NCBI RefSeq assembly: GCF_004103695.1
Contig: NZ_CP035280.1
Span: forward strand, 1,302,001 to 1,366,000
Source of the DNA: Clostridium sp. JN-9
Lineage (GTDB): Bacteria; Bacillota; Clostridia; Clostridiales; Clostridiaceae
Direction: 5' to 3'
Length of the DNA: 64,000 bases
Shown: positions 30,828 through 39,844 of the stretch, piece by piece
How the letters are laid out: every line of letters starts with the position of its first letter
Position numbering within the stretch: the stretch's first letter is position 1
Position numbers and translations under genes: made by a program
Notes under the pieces: generated by a model
The model's database searches: none
Told to the model about the DNA's origin: nothing
Seen by the model: the letters and a program-made list of their open reading frames with translations, nothing else

Positions 30828-31778
30828 ATGAAACAAAAGATATGGAAAAGAATTTTCACAGTAATAATTACAGTTCTTGTTATGGTATTTGCAGCGGGGT
30901 GTTCCCAGCCGGCTATCTCTAATAATGTATCAAATGAATCTGGTAATGGGATAAACGAATCTACGGCTGAAAAAGGTTCCGAAAATAACAGCAGCCCTTC
31001 AAATGCATCTTCAGTAAATGGAAAACTAAAAGTGCATTATATAAATGTGGGACAAGGTGATAGCATACTGGTGCAGCAAGGTGATAAAAATATGCTTATA
31101 GATGCAGGAACAAATGCTTCAACAAGCTCATTAATAAGTTATCTTAGAAGCCAGAATATAAAAAAAATAGACTATTTGGTATTAACTCATCCTCATGAAG
31201 ATCATATAGGGGGTGCAGATGCAGTAATTAAAACATTTGATATAGGCAGCATTTATATGCCTAAGGTAACAGCCAATACTGCAACCTTTAGGGATGTGGT
31301 AAAAGCCATGAATGCCAAAGGACTAAAGGCAACTGTACCAGTGCCGGGGACAAACTTTAATCTGGGCCAGGCTGCATGTGATATTTTAGGCCCTGCAAAA
31401 ACAATCAGCGGAGATTTAAATACATATTCCATAGTAATTAAAGTTACTTTTGGAAGTAATAAATTCTTATTCACTGGTGATGCCCAGTCATCAAATGAAA
31501 GGGATATGATTAATAAAGGCTTTGATTTAAGCGCAGATGTTCTAAAAGTGGGGCACCATGGAAGCCACACATCAACATCTCAGAATTTCCTTGACAAAGT
31601 GAATCCAAAATATGCAGTTATAAGCTGCGGAGTAAATAATGATTATGGTCATCCTCATAAAGAAACAATGGATAGACTAAAGAGAATGAATATTACTGTT
31701 TACCGTACTGACAAAAGTGGAACTATTGTGGCTGAAAGTGACGGAAAAAACATAAAATGGTCGAATGTAACCAGGTAG
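30828..31778 (+). CDS. ComEC/Rec2-like metallo-beta-lactamase-fold lipoprotein
   Basis: 316 aa. The signal peptide has the lipobox FAAGC (Cys25), followed by a Ser/Asn-rich linker (to about 62) and one metallo-beta-lactamase domain. Metal ligands are in LTHPHEDHIGG, FTGDAQ and KVGHHGSHTS. It corresponds to the stand-alone nuclease-like domain of ComEC, without the membrane channel, so an extracellular phosphodiesterase or nuclease is likely. The last residues (SNVTR) and the TAG stop are encoded inside a 31-bp repeat. It has its own promoter region after a terminator. Confidence 0.88.
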   Translation: MKQKIWKRIFTVIITVLVMVFAAGCSQPAISNNVSNESGNGINESTAEKGSENNSSPSNASSVNGKLKVHYINVGQGDSILVQQGDKNMLIDAGTNASTSSLISYLRSQNIKKIDYLVLTHPHEDHIGGADAVIKTFDIGSIYMPKVTANTATFRDVVKAMNAKGLKATVPVPGTNFNLGQAACDILGPAKTISGDLNTYSIVIKVTFGSNKFLFTGDAQSSNERDMINKGFDLSADVLKVGHHGSHTSTSQNFLDKVNPKYAVISCGVNNDYGHPHKETMDRLKRMNITVYRTDKSGTIVAESDGKNIKWSNVTR

Positions 31779-31821
31779 CACCCGATAATAGTCGAATGTA
31801 ACCAGGCTACATTGGACTATG
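31760..31821 (+). repeat. 31-bp intergenic repeat, locus F (full plus degenerate unit)
   Basis: A full unit (31760-31790) and a degenerate second unit (31791-31821) that loses identity after CCAGGC. The reading frame of the lipoprotein gene runs into the first unit and stops there. Confidence 0.82.
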
Positions 31822-31899
31822 TTAAATTAATAACCTTTTAATATACAAAAACAGTGTTATAGAAGAAAATAAAAAAAATTCTGAAATTTAAGATTTGCA

Positions 31900-31913
31900 T
31901 GTAAACGTTGTGA
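31900..31913 (+). promoter_or_regulatory. Possible CcpA (cre) site upstream of the lactate operon
   Basis: TGTAAACGTTGTGA matches the cre consensus at 12 of 14 positions. It lies about 215 bases before the lactate permease gene. A site here would mean repression when better sugars are present. Single-site matches of this quality can arise by chance. Confidence 0.4.
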
Positions 31914-32018
31914 TTACAACCTTTACATAATGATGAACTGGCTTGTTATGCCATGTTAACTATATAACTATTATAGAAATTTAAAGATAATAGTGGTAAA
32001 CTAAAGACAATAAATAAG

Positions 32019-32029
32019 TGGTCTGACCA
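32019..32029 (+). promoter_or_regulatory. GntR/LldR-type operator of the lactate operon
   Basis: TGGTCTGACCA is a perfect palindrome (five-base arms round one central base). It fits the FadR-subfamily TNGTNNNACNA pattern and closely resembles known PdhR/LldR sites. It lies about 85 bases before the permease ATG. The regulator gene is not in the window. Confidence 0.65.
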
Positions 32030-32114
32030 TACTACCAAGTCAAGTATTTTAATTATATATAAAGAATTACTTAAATATACATGATACATAATAATGGAGA
32101 TTAGGAGGTTTATT

Positions 32115-33623
32115 ATGAATATGTACTTATTGTTCTTTATTGCTTTAATACCTGTAGTCTGGCTGATGATTTCCTTAGGTGTGATTAAAACACCAGGGCA
32201 TAAGGCAACAGCAGTTACCTTAGTGATAACGTTTTTATTGGCAGTTATAGTTTGGAAAATGCCATTTGTGGATGCATTTAAGGCAGGAATTGAGGGAGCT
32301 GCCAGTGCATTATGGCCAATTATCATTGTAATTGTTGCAGCAGTATTTATTTATAATCTTTCAATTCACACAAAAAGCATGGATGTAATTAAGCAGATGA
32401 TGACTGGTATTACAACTGACCAGAGAATATTAGTTTTAATATTAGCATGGGGATTCGGAGGCTTCCTGGAAGCCATTGCAGGATTTGGAACAGCAGTTGC
32501 AATTCCAGCAAGTATAATGGCAGCTTTAGGATTTGATCCTATTTTTGCAGCAGTAATATGTTTAATAGCAAATACAACGCCTACAGCCTTTGGTGCTATA
32601 GGACTTCCAGTATCAACACTGGCAAAGCTTACAAACCTTGATCCAACCACACTAAGTTATGCTGTTGGTCTTCAGCTGGCAGCACTTATTGTAATCGTTC
32701 CAATAATTTTAGTAATGCTGACAGGAAAAGGAGTTAAAGCCATAAAAGGTGTATTTGGAATAGCTTTAGTATCAGGATTATCCTTTGCAATTCCAGAAGT
32801 AATAGCAGCCAAATATTTAGGGGCTGAACTTCCTGCAATACTTGGATCAGTAATATGTCTGGCAGTAACAATAGGATGGGCTAAAATATTTCATAAAGAC
32901 AAAGCAGCTAAAAATGCAGAAAAAATCCCGGCAAAAAAAGCATTTATGGCATGGGTACCATTTATACTGGTTTTTGCAATAATCATATTTACAAGCTCAT
33001 TATTCCCAACAGTAAGCAAGAGCTTATCAAAAATCAGTACCACTGTAAAAATATATCATCCATATACTTTTGTATGGATTAATAATCCAGGTACATTAAT
33101 TATAATTGCAGGAATTTTAGGAGGACTTATACAAGGAGCAAAATTTGGAGAAATTATTAAGGTTTTAGGAAACACTGCAAAACAGATGAGCAAAACTGCA
33201 ATTACCATAATTTCAATTGTAGCACTTGCAAAAATAATGAGCTACAGCGGAATGATAAAATCCATAGCAGTTGTTTTAGTAGCTGTCACCGGACATTACT
33301 ATCCTTTAATTGCACCAATAATAGGTGCTATAGGAACATTTGTTACAGGCAGTGATACTTCGGCTAATATATTATTTGGTTCTCTTCAGGTAGAGGCAGC
33401 TAAATCATTAGGATTAAATCCTTACTGGCTGGCAGCAGCAAATACAGGGGGAGCTACAGCAGGTAAAATGATATCACCTCAAAGTATAGCAGTTGCAACA
33501 GCGGCCACAGGACTTGTAGGAGCTGAAGGAAAGATACTAAATGCTACATTAAAATTCTGCATAATATATGTGTTGGTTTTAGGTGTTATTGCATTCTTTA
33601 TGGGACCAATATTTGGCTTTTAG
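32115..33623 (+). CDS. lctP: L-lactate permease
   Basis: 502 aa, LctP family, with about 12 hydrophobic segments. Family-typical stretches are GGFLEAIAGFGTAVAIPASIM and, near the C-terminus, GSDTSANILFG. It imports lactate with protons. ATG 32115 has TAGGAGG at 32102-32108; the in-frame ATG at 32094 lies before that site. First gene of the five-gene lactate operon. Confidence 0.95.
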   Translation: MNMYLLFFIALIPVVWLMISLGVIKTPGHKATAVTLVITFLLAVIVWKMPFVDAFKAGIEGAASALWPIIIVIVAAVFIYNLSIHTKSMDVIKQMMTGITTDQRILVLILAWGFGGFLEAIAGFGTAVAIPASIMAALGFDPIFAAVICLIANTTPTAFGAIGLPVSTLAKLTNLDPTTLSYAVGLQLAALIVIVPIILVMLTGKGVKAIKGVFGIALVSGLSFAIPEVIAAKYLGAELPAILGSVICLAVTIGWAKIFHKDKAAKNAEKIPAKKAFMAWVPFILVFAIIIFTSSLFPTVSKSLSKISTTVKIYHPYTFVWINNPGTLIIIAGILGGLIQGAKFGEIIKVLGNTAKQMSKTAITIISIVALAKIMSYSGMIKSIAVVLVAVTGHYYPLIAPIIGAIGTFVTGSDTSANILFGSLQVEAAKSLGLNPYWLAAANTGGATAGKMISPQSIAVATAATGLVGAEGKILNATLKFCIIYVLVLGVIAFFMGPIFGF

Positions 33624-33656
33624 CCTTTAATATAAATTGTCATAGGGGGAATTCAA

Positions 33657-34931
33657 ATGGCAAAGATTAAAATACCATATTATAAACAAAAAATTGAAAT
33701 AGAAATTGATGACAAAAATTTAGCTGGAATACTGGAGTCAAGAGCTGAGGAGTATAAAGTAAGTAAAACCCAGGAACAGCTTGTGGAGGAAGCACTGGAC
33801 AATCCTATAGGAAGTAAGAGCCTTGAAGAATTAGTCAAAGGCAAAAAGAACATGGTTATTATAACCAGTGATCACACAAGGCCGGTGCCAAGCAAGGTTA
33901 CAATGCCTATATTACTTAGAAGAATAAGATCAGTTAATCCTGAAATTGATATTACCATATTAATAGCAACAGGTTTTCACAGAGCTACAACTCATGATGA
34001 GCTTGTAAACAAATTTGGAGAAGAAATAGTAAAAAATGAAAAGATTATAGTTCACAATGCATTTGATGATAAAGCTATGGTTAAGCTCGGAACTCTTCCA
34101 TCAGGAGGAGAGCTTATAATTAATAAACTGGCTGTAGAAACAGAATTATTAATAGCAGAAGGATTTATAGAAGCTCATTTCTTTGCAGGCTTTTCAGGTG
34201 GAAGAAAGAGCGTACTTCCAGGAATTGCATCTGCAAAAACAGTTATGGCTAACCACTGCAGCGAATTTATAGGAAGTCCCAATGCAAGGACAGGGATATT
34301 AAAGGATAACCCAATACACAGAGATATGCTTTATGCGGCAGAAAAGGCAAATCTTGCCTTCATATTAAATGTGGTTATTGACAGTAAAAAGAAGGTTATA
34401 AAAGCATTTGCAGGACATAGAGAAAAGGCTCATGAAAAGGGATGTGAGTTTGTAAATGAACTGTCAAAGGTAGATAAAATTCCTGCAGATATTGTAGTTT
34501 CAACTAATGGAGGATATCCACTGGATCAGAATATTTATCAGTCAGTAAAGGGAATGACTGCAGCAGAAGCTACATGTAAAGATGGGGGAGTTATCATAAT
34601 GGTATCTGCCTGCAATGATGGACATGGCGGACAATCATTTTATGATAATTTGTCCAAGGCTAAATCACCAAGGGAGCTTTTGGATAGAATAGAAAAGGTT
34701 CCAAGAAATGAAACTGTTCCAGATCAATGGGAATTTCAAATACTTGCAAGAATGCTTGATAAATTTACAGTAATCCTGGTAACAGATATGTGTGATCCTG
34801 AAATGATAAAGAGTATGCATATGGAACATGCATTTACCTTTCAGCAGGCTTTGAAAAGAGCTTATGAAATTAAAGGAAATGATGCTAAGGTAGTAGTTAT
34901 TCCAGATGGTGTTTCAGTTATAGTGAGATAA
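33657..34931 (+). CDS. larA: Nickel-pincer lactate racemase LarA
   Basis: 424 aa. All key residues fall at the numbering known from Lactobacillus plantarum LarA: His108 (GFHR), His174 (EAHFF), Lys184 (SGGRKSVLPG, which carries the nickel-pincer nucleotide) and His200. It interconverts D- and L-lactate, feeding both to one dehydrogenase. Cofactor-making larBCE genes are not in the window and must be elsewhere. It lies 33 bases after lctP. Confidence 0.93.
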   Translation: MAKIKIPYYKQKIEIEIDDKNLAGILESRAEEYKVSKTQEQLVEEALDNPIGSKSLEELVKGKKNMVIITSDHTRPVPSKVTMPILLRRIRSVNPEIDITILIATGFHRATTHDELVNKFGEEIVKNEKIIVHNAFDDKAMVKLGTLPSGGELIINKLAVETELLIAEGFIEAHFFAGFSGGRKSVLPGIASAKTVMANHCSEFIGSPNARTGILKDNPIHRDMLYAAEKANLAFILNVVIDSKKKVIKAFAGHREKAHEKGCEFVNELSKVDKIPADIVVSTNGGYPLDQNIYQSVKGMTAAEATCKDGGVIIMVSACNDGHGGQSFYDNLSKAKSPRELLDRIEKVPRNETVPDQWEFQILARMLDKFTVILVTDMCDPEMIKSMHMEHAFTFQQALKRAYEIKGNDAKVVVIPDGVSVIVR

Positions 34932-34967
34932 AATTCTATTTTATAAATATAAGTTGGAGGTAGAAAC

Positions 34968-35756
34968 ATGGATATTTTAGTATGTATTAAACAGGTTCCA
35001 GGAACTTCAAAAGTAGAAGTGGATCCATTAACAGGAGTATTAAAAAGAGATGGAGTAGACTCAAAAATGAATCCTTATGATCTATATGCTCTTGAAACTG
35101 CACTTAGATTAAGGGAAAAAGAAGGTGGAACAGTTAAAGTAATAAGCATGGGACCACCTCAGGCCCTGGATGTAATAAAAGAAGCTTACATGATGGGAGC
35201 AGATGAAGGAGTACTTCTTTCAGATAGAAAATTTGGTGGAGCAGATGTTTTAGCAACATCATATACAATATCACAGGGTGTTAAACAAATGGGAAATGTG
35301 GATTTAATACTATGCGGAAAGCAGACAACTGACGGAGATACAGCACAGGTAGGACCAGAAATGGCAGAATATTTAGGAATACCACATATAGCTAATGTTA
35401 TAAAAATTGAAGATATAAAGAAAAATGGACTTGTAGTAGAAATGGATATGCCAAATACAATAGAAGTAGCTGAAATTAAATTTCCATGTCTTTTAACAGT
35501 GGACAAGGACATATTCCAGCCAAGACTTCCATCCTATAGAAAAAAGCTTGAAACTAAAGATAGAGAAATAAAAATATTAAGCTTTAAGGATTTACAGGAT
35601 CAAAATGAAAAGAGATATGGCTTAAATGGATCCCCAACACAGGTTGAAAGAATATTTCCACCAGCAGTTAATACAGATAAGGAAATGTGGACAGGAACCG
35701 GAGAAGAGCTTTCAGATAAGTTAGCTGCTAAACTTAAAGAGCTTAAATTTATATAA
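34968..35756 (+). CDS. etfB: Electron-transfer flavoprotein beta subunit (lactate dehydrogenase complex)
   Basis: 262 aa. The EtfB signature region [19 protein letters not shown] is intact, as is the N-terminal [11 protein letters not shown]. Between larA and EtfA it corresponds to LctB of the Acetobacterium woodii lactate dehydrogenase/Etf complex. That complex drives NAD+ reduction from lactate using reduced ferredoxin (electron confurcation). GGAGG precedes the ATG. Confidence 0.93.
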   Translation: MDILVCIKQVPGTSKVEVDPLTGVLKRDGVDSKMNPYDLYALETALRLREKEGGTVKVISMGPPQALDVIKEAYMMGADEGVLLSDRKFGGADVLATSYTISQGVKQMGNVDLILCGKQTTDGDTAQVGPEMAEYLGIPHIANVIKIEDIKKNGLVVEMDMPNTIEVAEIKFPCLLTVDKDIFQPRLPSYRKKLETKDREIKILSFKDLQDQNEKRYGLNGSPTQVERIFPPAVNTDKEMWTGTGEELSDKLAAKLKELKFI

Positions 35757-35789
35757 CTTATAGTATAAAAAAGTTAGGAGGAAATTATT

Positions 35790-36998
35790 GTGGGTAAATT
35801 AGTTGTAAATCAGGAGAAAGTAACTCCTTCAGTAATAGAAGAATTAGTTAAAATATGTCCATTTGGGGCATTGGAAGATAAAGGCGGAAAATTAGAAATA
35901 AATGCAGGCTGCAAAATGTGCAAGCTTTGTGTGAGAAAAGGACCTGCAGGTGTAATGCAGTTTGTGGAAGAAGAAGCAGAACCTCAAATAGATAAAAGCC
36001 TGTGGAAAGGTGTATCTGTATACGTAGATCATGTAGAAGGAAATATACATCCAGTAACTTATGAATTAATAGGAAAGGCAAGGGAGCTGGCAGCAAAAAT
36101 AAATCATCCGATATATGCAGTATTTGTGGGATATAACATTAAACACAAAGCAGAGGAATTACTGCACTATGGAGTAGATGAAGTTTTTGTATATGACTAC
36201 GCGGAATTAAAGGACTTTAGAATAGAGCCTTATGCAGCAGCTGTAGAGGATTTTATAAATAAAGTCAAACCATCAACATTACTTGTAGGTGCAACAACAG
36301 TAGGAAGATCATTAGCACCAAGAATAGCAGCAAGATTCAGAACTGGATTAACAGCAGATTGTACAGTACTTGATATGAAGGAAAATACAGATTTGGTTCA
36401 GATAAGACCTGCCTTTGGCGGTAATATAATGGCACAAATTTTAAATCCAAACCACAGACCTCAGCTTGCAACTGTGAGATACAAGGTTATGAATGCACCA
36501 GAGAGATCAGATGAAGCATCAGGAAAAATTACAATTGCAGATGTAGACAGAAATAAATTAGCATCAAATATAAATGTTGTAAAGGTAACCAAAAAGGTGG
36601 CAGAACCAAGCATTTCAGATGCAGATGTAATAGTTGCAGTTGGAAGAGGCTTAAAAAATGAAAAGGATATGGATATGATAAGAGAATTAGCAGATCTGCT
36701 TGGAGCTCAGATAGCCACCACAAGACCATTAATAGAAGCAGGCTGGGCAGATGCTAAAAAGCAAATAGGATTAAGCGGAAGAACAGTAAAACCTAAATTA
36801 ATTATAACCTGCGGAATATCAGGAGCTGTTCAATTTGCAGCAGGCATGAACAATTCTGACTGCATAGTGTCCATAAATAAGGATCCAAAGGCACCAATTT
36901 TCAATATTGCCCACTATGGAATAGTTGGAGACATATATGAAATAATACCAAAACTTATAAATAATATAAAAGAAGGAAAGGGACTTGGAGCAGCTTAA
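35790..36998 (+). CDS. etfA: Electron-transfer flavoprotein alpha subunit with N-terminal iron-sulfur domain
   Basis: 402 aa. The N-terminal ferredoxin-like segment has Cys23-Pro and C41-x2-C44-x2-C47, enough ligands for one [4Fe-4S] cluster; a second cluster motif is missing. The EtfA FAD domain follows, with RTGLTADCT and the C-terminal GISGAVQF...SINKDPKAPIF. This matches LctC, the cluster-bearing subunit of confurcating lactate dehydrogenase. GTG start with AGGAGG upstream. Confidence 0.93.
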   Translation: MGKLVVNQEKVTPSVIEELVKICPFGALEDKGGKLEINAGCKMCKLCVRKGPAGVMQFVEEEAEPQIDKSLWKGVSVYVDHVEGNIHPVTYELIGKARELAAKINHPIYAVFVGYNIKHKAEELLHYGVDEVFVYDYAELKDFRIEPYAAAVEDFINKVKPSTLLVGATTVGRSLAPRIAARFRTGLTADCTVLDMKENTDLVQIRPAFGGNIMAQILNPNHRPQLATVRYKVMNAPERSDEASGKITIADVDRNKLASNINVVKVTKKVAEPSISDADVIVAVGRGLKNEKDMDMIRELADLLGAQIATTRPLIEAGWADAKKQIGLSGRTVKPKLIITCGISGAVQFAAGMNNSDCIVSINKDPKAPIFNIAHYGIVGDIYEIIPKLINNIKEGKGLGAA

Positions 36999-37031
36999 TA
37001 TTATTATAAATATAGTTTGGAGGTTTTAAAA

Positions 37032-38447
37032 ATGGCATGCACTTGCAGTAATGAATATAAAAAATTAGATGAGAAAGATGTAAAATTTTTAATAGACTTA
37101 TTAGGTGAAGACAGGGTATACACAGGTGAAAATATAAATGATGATTTCAGCCACGATGAATTAGGAGGCATAAGCAGAAAGCCTGAAGTACTGGTGGACG
37201 TATTAAGTACAGAAGAAGTTTCAAAAATTATGACTTATGCTTATGAAAACAATATTCCAGTTGTGGCAAGAGGATCAGGAACAGGCCTTGTTGGGGCATC
37301 AGTTCCTCTTCAGGGCGGAATAATGATTAATATGTCGAAAATGAATAGAATACTTGAAATAGATGAGGAAAATCTCACATTGACATTAGAGCCGGGAGTA
37401 CTTCTAATGGACATAGGAAAATATGTAGAAGAACATGATTTATTCTATCCGCCTGATCCAGGTGAAAAATCTGCTACAATAGGCGGAAATATCAACACCA
37501 ATGCAGGTGGTATGAGAGCAGTAAAATATGGAGTTACAAGAGATTATGTAAGAGGCCTTACAGTAGTACTACCAACAGGAAAGGTTATAGAAGTTGGAGG
37601 AAAAGTAGTAAAAAACAGCTCTGGTTACAGCATAAAGGATTTAATCTGCGGATCGGAGGGAACACTAGGAATAGTTACAAAAGCAATACTTAAGCTTTTG
37701 CCTCTTCCAAAGAAATCTATAAGCCTCCTTATTCCATTTCCTGATTTGGATAAGGCCATAAATACTGTTCCTAAGATTATAAAATCAAAATCCATACCAA
37801 CAGCTATAGAATTTATGCAGAGAGAGGTTATACTTGCTGCTGAAGAATTCCTTGGAAAGAAGTTCCCTGATAATTCATCTGATGCATATTTACTTCTTAC
37901 CTTTGACGGCAACAGCAAAGAAGATATAGAAAAAGATTATGATAAAGTTGCTAAAATATGTCTTGAAGAAGGAGCTTTGGATGTATATATAAGTGATACA
38001 GATGAAAGAAAGGAAGCAGTATGGTCAGCAAGAGGTGCATTCCTTGAAGCAGTTAAAGCTTCTACAACTGAAATGGATGAATGCGACGTTGTTGTTCCAA
38101 GAAACAAAGTTGCAGAGTTTGTTAAATATACAAATGAACTTCAAAAACAATTTAACATTAGAATAAGAAGTTTTGGACATGCTGGTGATGGAAATCTTCA
38201 TGTATATGTATTAAGGGATGAACTTTCCAAAGAAGAATGGGAAAAGAAGATATCTGATATATTTGAATGCATGTACAAAAAATCTGTTGAACTAAAAGGC
38301 TTGGTATCAGGAGAGCATGGAATAGGATATGCTAAGAAACCATATTTGTTTGAGCAGTATGGTAAAGATTACATTGAATTAATGAGAAATATTAAATTAG
38401 CATTTGATCCTAAAAATATATTAAACCCAGGCAAGGTTTGTGAATAA
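37032..38447 (+). CDS. lctD: FAD-linked lactate dehydrogenase (LctD, GlcD family)
   Basis: 471 aa. The FAD_binding_4 domain shows [13 protein letters not shown] and [18 protein letters not shown]. The FAD-oxidase C-terminal domain shows HAGDGNLH and [12 protein letters not shown] 37032 has TTTGGAGG nearby; the in-frame TTG at 37017 is part of that site. As the last gene after etfB-etfA it completes the lct set and would oxidise lactate to pyruvate. Confidence 0.93.
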   Translation: MACTCSNEYKKLDEKDVKFLIDLLGEDRVYTGENINDDFSHDELGGISRKPEVLVDVLSTEEVSKIMTYAYENNIPVVARGSGTGLVGASVPLQGGIMINMSKMNRILEIDEENLTLTLEPGVLLMDIGKYVEEHDLFYPPDPGEKSATIGGNINTNAGGMRAVKYGVTRDYVRGLTVVLPTGKVIEVGGKVVKNSSGYSIKDLICGSEGTLGIVTKAILKLLPLPKKSISLLIPFPDLDKAINTVPKIIKSKSIPTAIEFMQREVILAAEEFLGKKFPDNSSDAYLLLTFDGNSKEDIEKDYDKVAKICLEEGALDVYISDTDERKEAVWSARGAFLEAVKASTTEMDECDVVVPRNKVAEFVKYTNELQKQFNIRIRSFGHAGDGNLHVYVLRDELSKEEWEKKISDIFECMYKKSVELKGLVSGEHGIGYAKKPYLFEQYGKDYIELMRNIKLAFDPKNILNPGKVCE

Positions 38448-38458
38448 TAAAAATATAT

Positions 38459-38502
38459 GCTGCGGCATTAGTTCAAAATATGCTAATACCGCAGCTTTTT
38501 TG
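38459..38502 (+). terminator. Terminator after the lactate operon (possibly bidirectional)
   Basis: GCTGCGG-CATTAG (38459-38471) pairs with CTAATA-CCGCAGC (38483-38495), followed by TTTTTT. It lies between the convergent lactate operon and alcohol dehydrogenase gene. Confidence 0.82.
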
Positions 38503-38527
38503 TTTCATAGAAATTATGCCATATTTA

Positions 38528-39697
38528 TTATTTAGCCATCTTGTATATGTTAATAATATCCTGTTTATGCAGTGTGACAAAGTTTCCCAAGGTGTTTGTG
38601 TCTGAAGATGTGCATTTGTCTGCCATTTCTTCAATTCTGTCCTGTGGAATGCCTGCATCAGTTAATGTTACAGGAAGACCTATGTTTTTAAAGAATTCTG
38701 TAATTCTTCTTATTCCTTCCAGTGCAATTGCTTCCTCATTGTCGAAAGATAAATTTACATCCCATACTCTTACTGCGAACTGAACAAATCTTTTTATATT
38801 GTGCTTATATACATATTTCATCCATGCTGGGAATATTATTGAAAGTCCGGCACCATGAGCAATATCATATATGGCACTTAATTCATGTTCAATCTTATGA
38901 GATGCCCAGTCTTCAACTCTTCCAGTACCCATAAGTCCATTATGTGCCAAAGTGCCTGCCCACATAATTTCGGCTCTGGCATTATAATCCTTAGGATTTT
39001 TTAATACCAAAGGAGTGTTGTTAATAATAGTTTTTAATGCAGCTTCAGAAAGTCTGTCTGTTAAATCAACATTTGGTTCATTTGTAAAATATCTTTCCAT
39101 AATATGAGCCATCATATCACAGGCACCGCAGGCAGTCTGATAAGCTGGAAGTGTAAATGTAAGCTCTGGATTAAGAATTGAAAAAACAGGCCTTATAAGA
39201 TCAGAGTTAATACCTTTTTTAAATAATCCCTGTTCATTTGTTATAACAGAACTATTGCTGGCTTCTGTTCCTGTAGCTGGTATAGTTAATATGTCTCCAA
39301 CAGGAAGAGCTTTAGTTACCTCCTGCTTTCCAGTATAAAAATCCCATACATCTCCATTATAAGGCACACCTACAGCAATAGCCTTTGCAGTATCTATTAC
39401 GCTGCCTCCTCCCACACCAATAATAAAGTTAATGTTATTTTCACGGCACAGCTTTATACCCTGATATACAAGGCTTAAACGAGGATTAGGCCTTATACCT
39501 GAAAGTTCAGTATAATTAACATTGCTATGCTTTAAAGAATTAATAACTTTATCATAAACACCGGTTTTTTTAATGCTGCCTCCTCCATAACAAAGAAGAA
39601 CATTGCTGCTGTACTGTTTTACCTCATTACCTAAAAGGCTTTCAGTATCTTTTCCAAATATTATTTTAGTTGGACTTATAAATGTAAAGTTTTGCAT
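38528..39697 (-). CDS. Iron-containing alcohol dehydrogenase (butanol dehydrogenase/YqhD type)
   Basis: 389 aa, group III Fe-dependent dehydrogenase. It has the GGGSVIDTAKAIA nucleotide-binding loop, TIPATGTEAS, and metal-binding His residues in DMMAHIMERYF and IAHGAGLSIIFPAWM. Its closest type is the clostridial NADPH-dependent butanol/aldehyde reductase. The substrate cannot be set from sequence. Start ATG 39697 follows AGGGGTGG. Single gene, convergent with the lactate operon. Confidence 0.9.
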   Translation of the reverse strand: MQNFTFISPTKIIFGKDTESLLGNEVKQYSSNVLLCYGGGSIKKTGVYDKVINSLKHSNVNYTELSGIRPNPRLSLVYQGIKLCRENNINFIIGVGGGSVIDTAKAIAVGVPYNGDVWDFYTGKQEVTKALPVGDILTIPATGTEASNSSVITNEQGLFKKGINSDLIRPVFSILNPELTFTLPAYQTACGACDMMAHIMERYFTNEPNVDLTDRLSEAALKTIINNTPLVLKNPKDYNARAEIMWAGTLAHNGLMGTGRVEDWASHKIEHELSAIYDIAHGAGLSIIFPAWMKYVYKHNIKRFVQFAVRVWDVNLSFDNEEAIALEGIRRITEFFKNIGLPVTLTDAGIPQDRIEEMADKCTSSDTNTLGNFVTLHKQDIINIYKMAK

Positions 39698-39844
39698 ATA
39701 ACCACCCCTTATTGATAATTACTTTTACCTATATTATAATCTATATATACACTATAACTTGTTTTTTACATGATGTTAAAATATTATTAATAATATAAGT
39801 TTATAACATATTTATATTCTTTAAAATACAAAAGGAGAAGTTTT

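Noticed and set aside
5455-31821. 31-bp repeats as integron attC sites, because each follows a gene
   Set aside because: There is no integrase, no consistent orientation relative to the preceding gene, and no attC-like R/L box symmetry.
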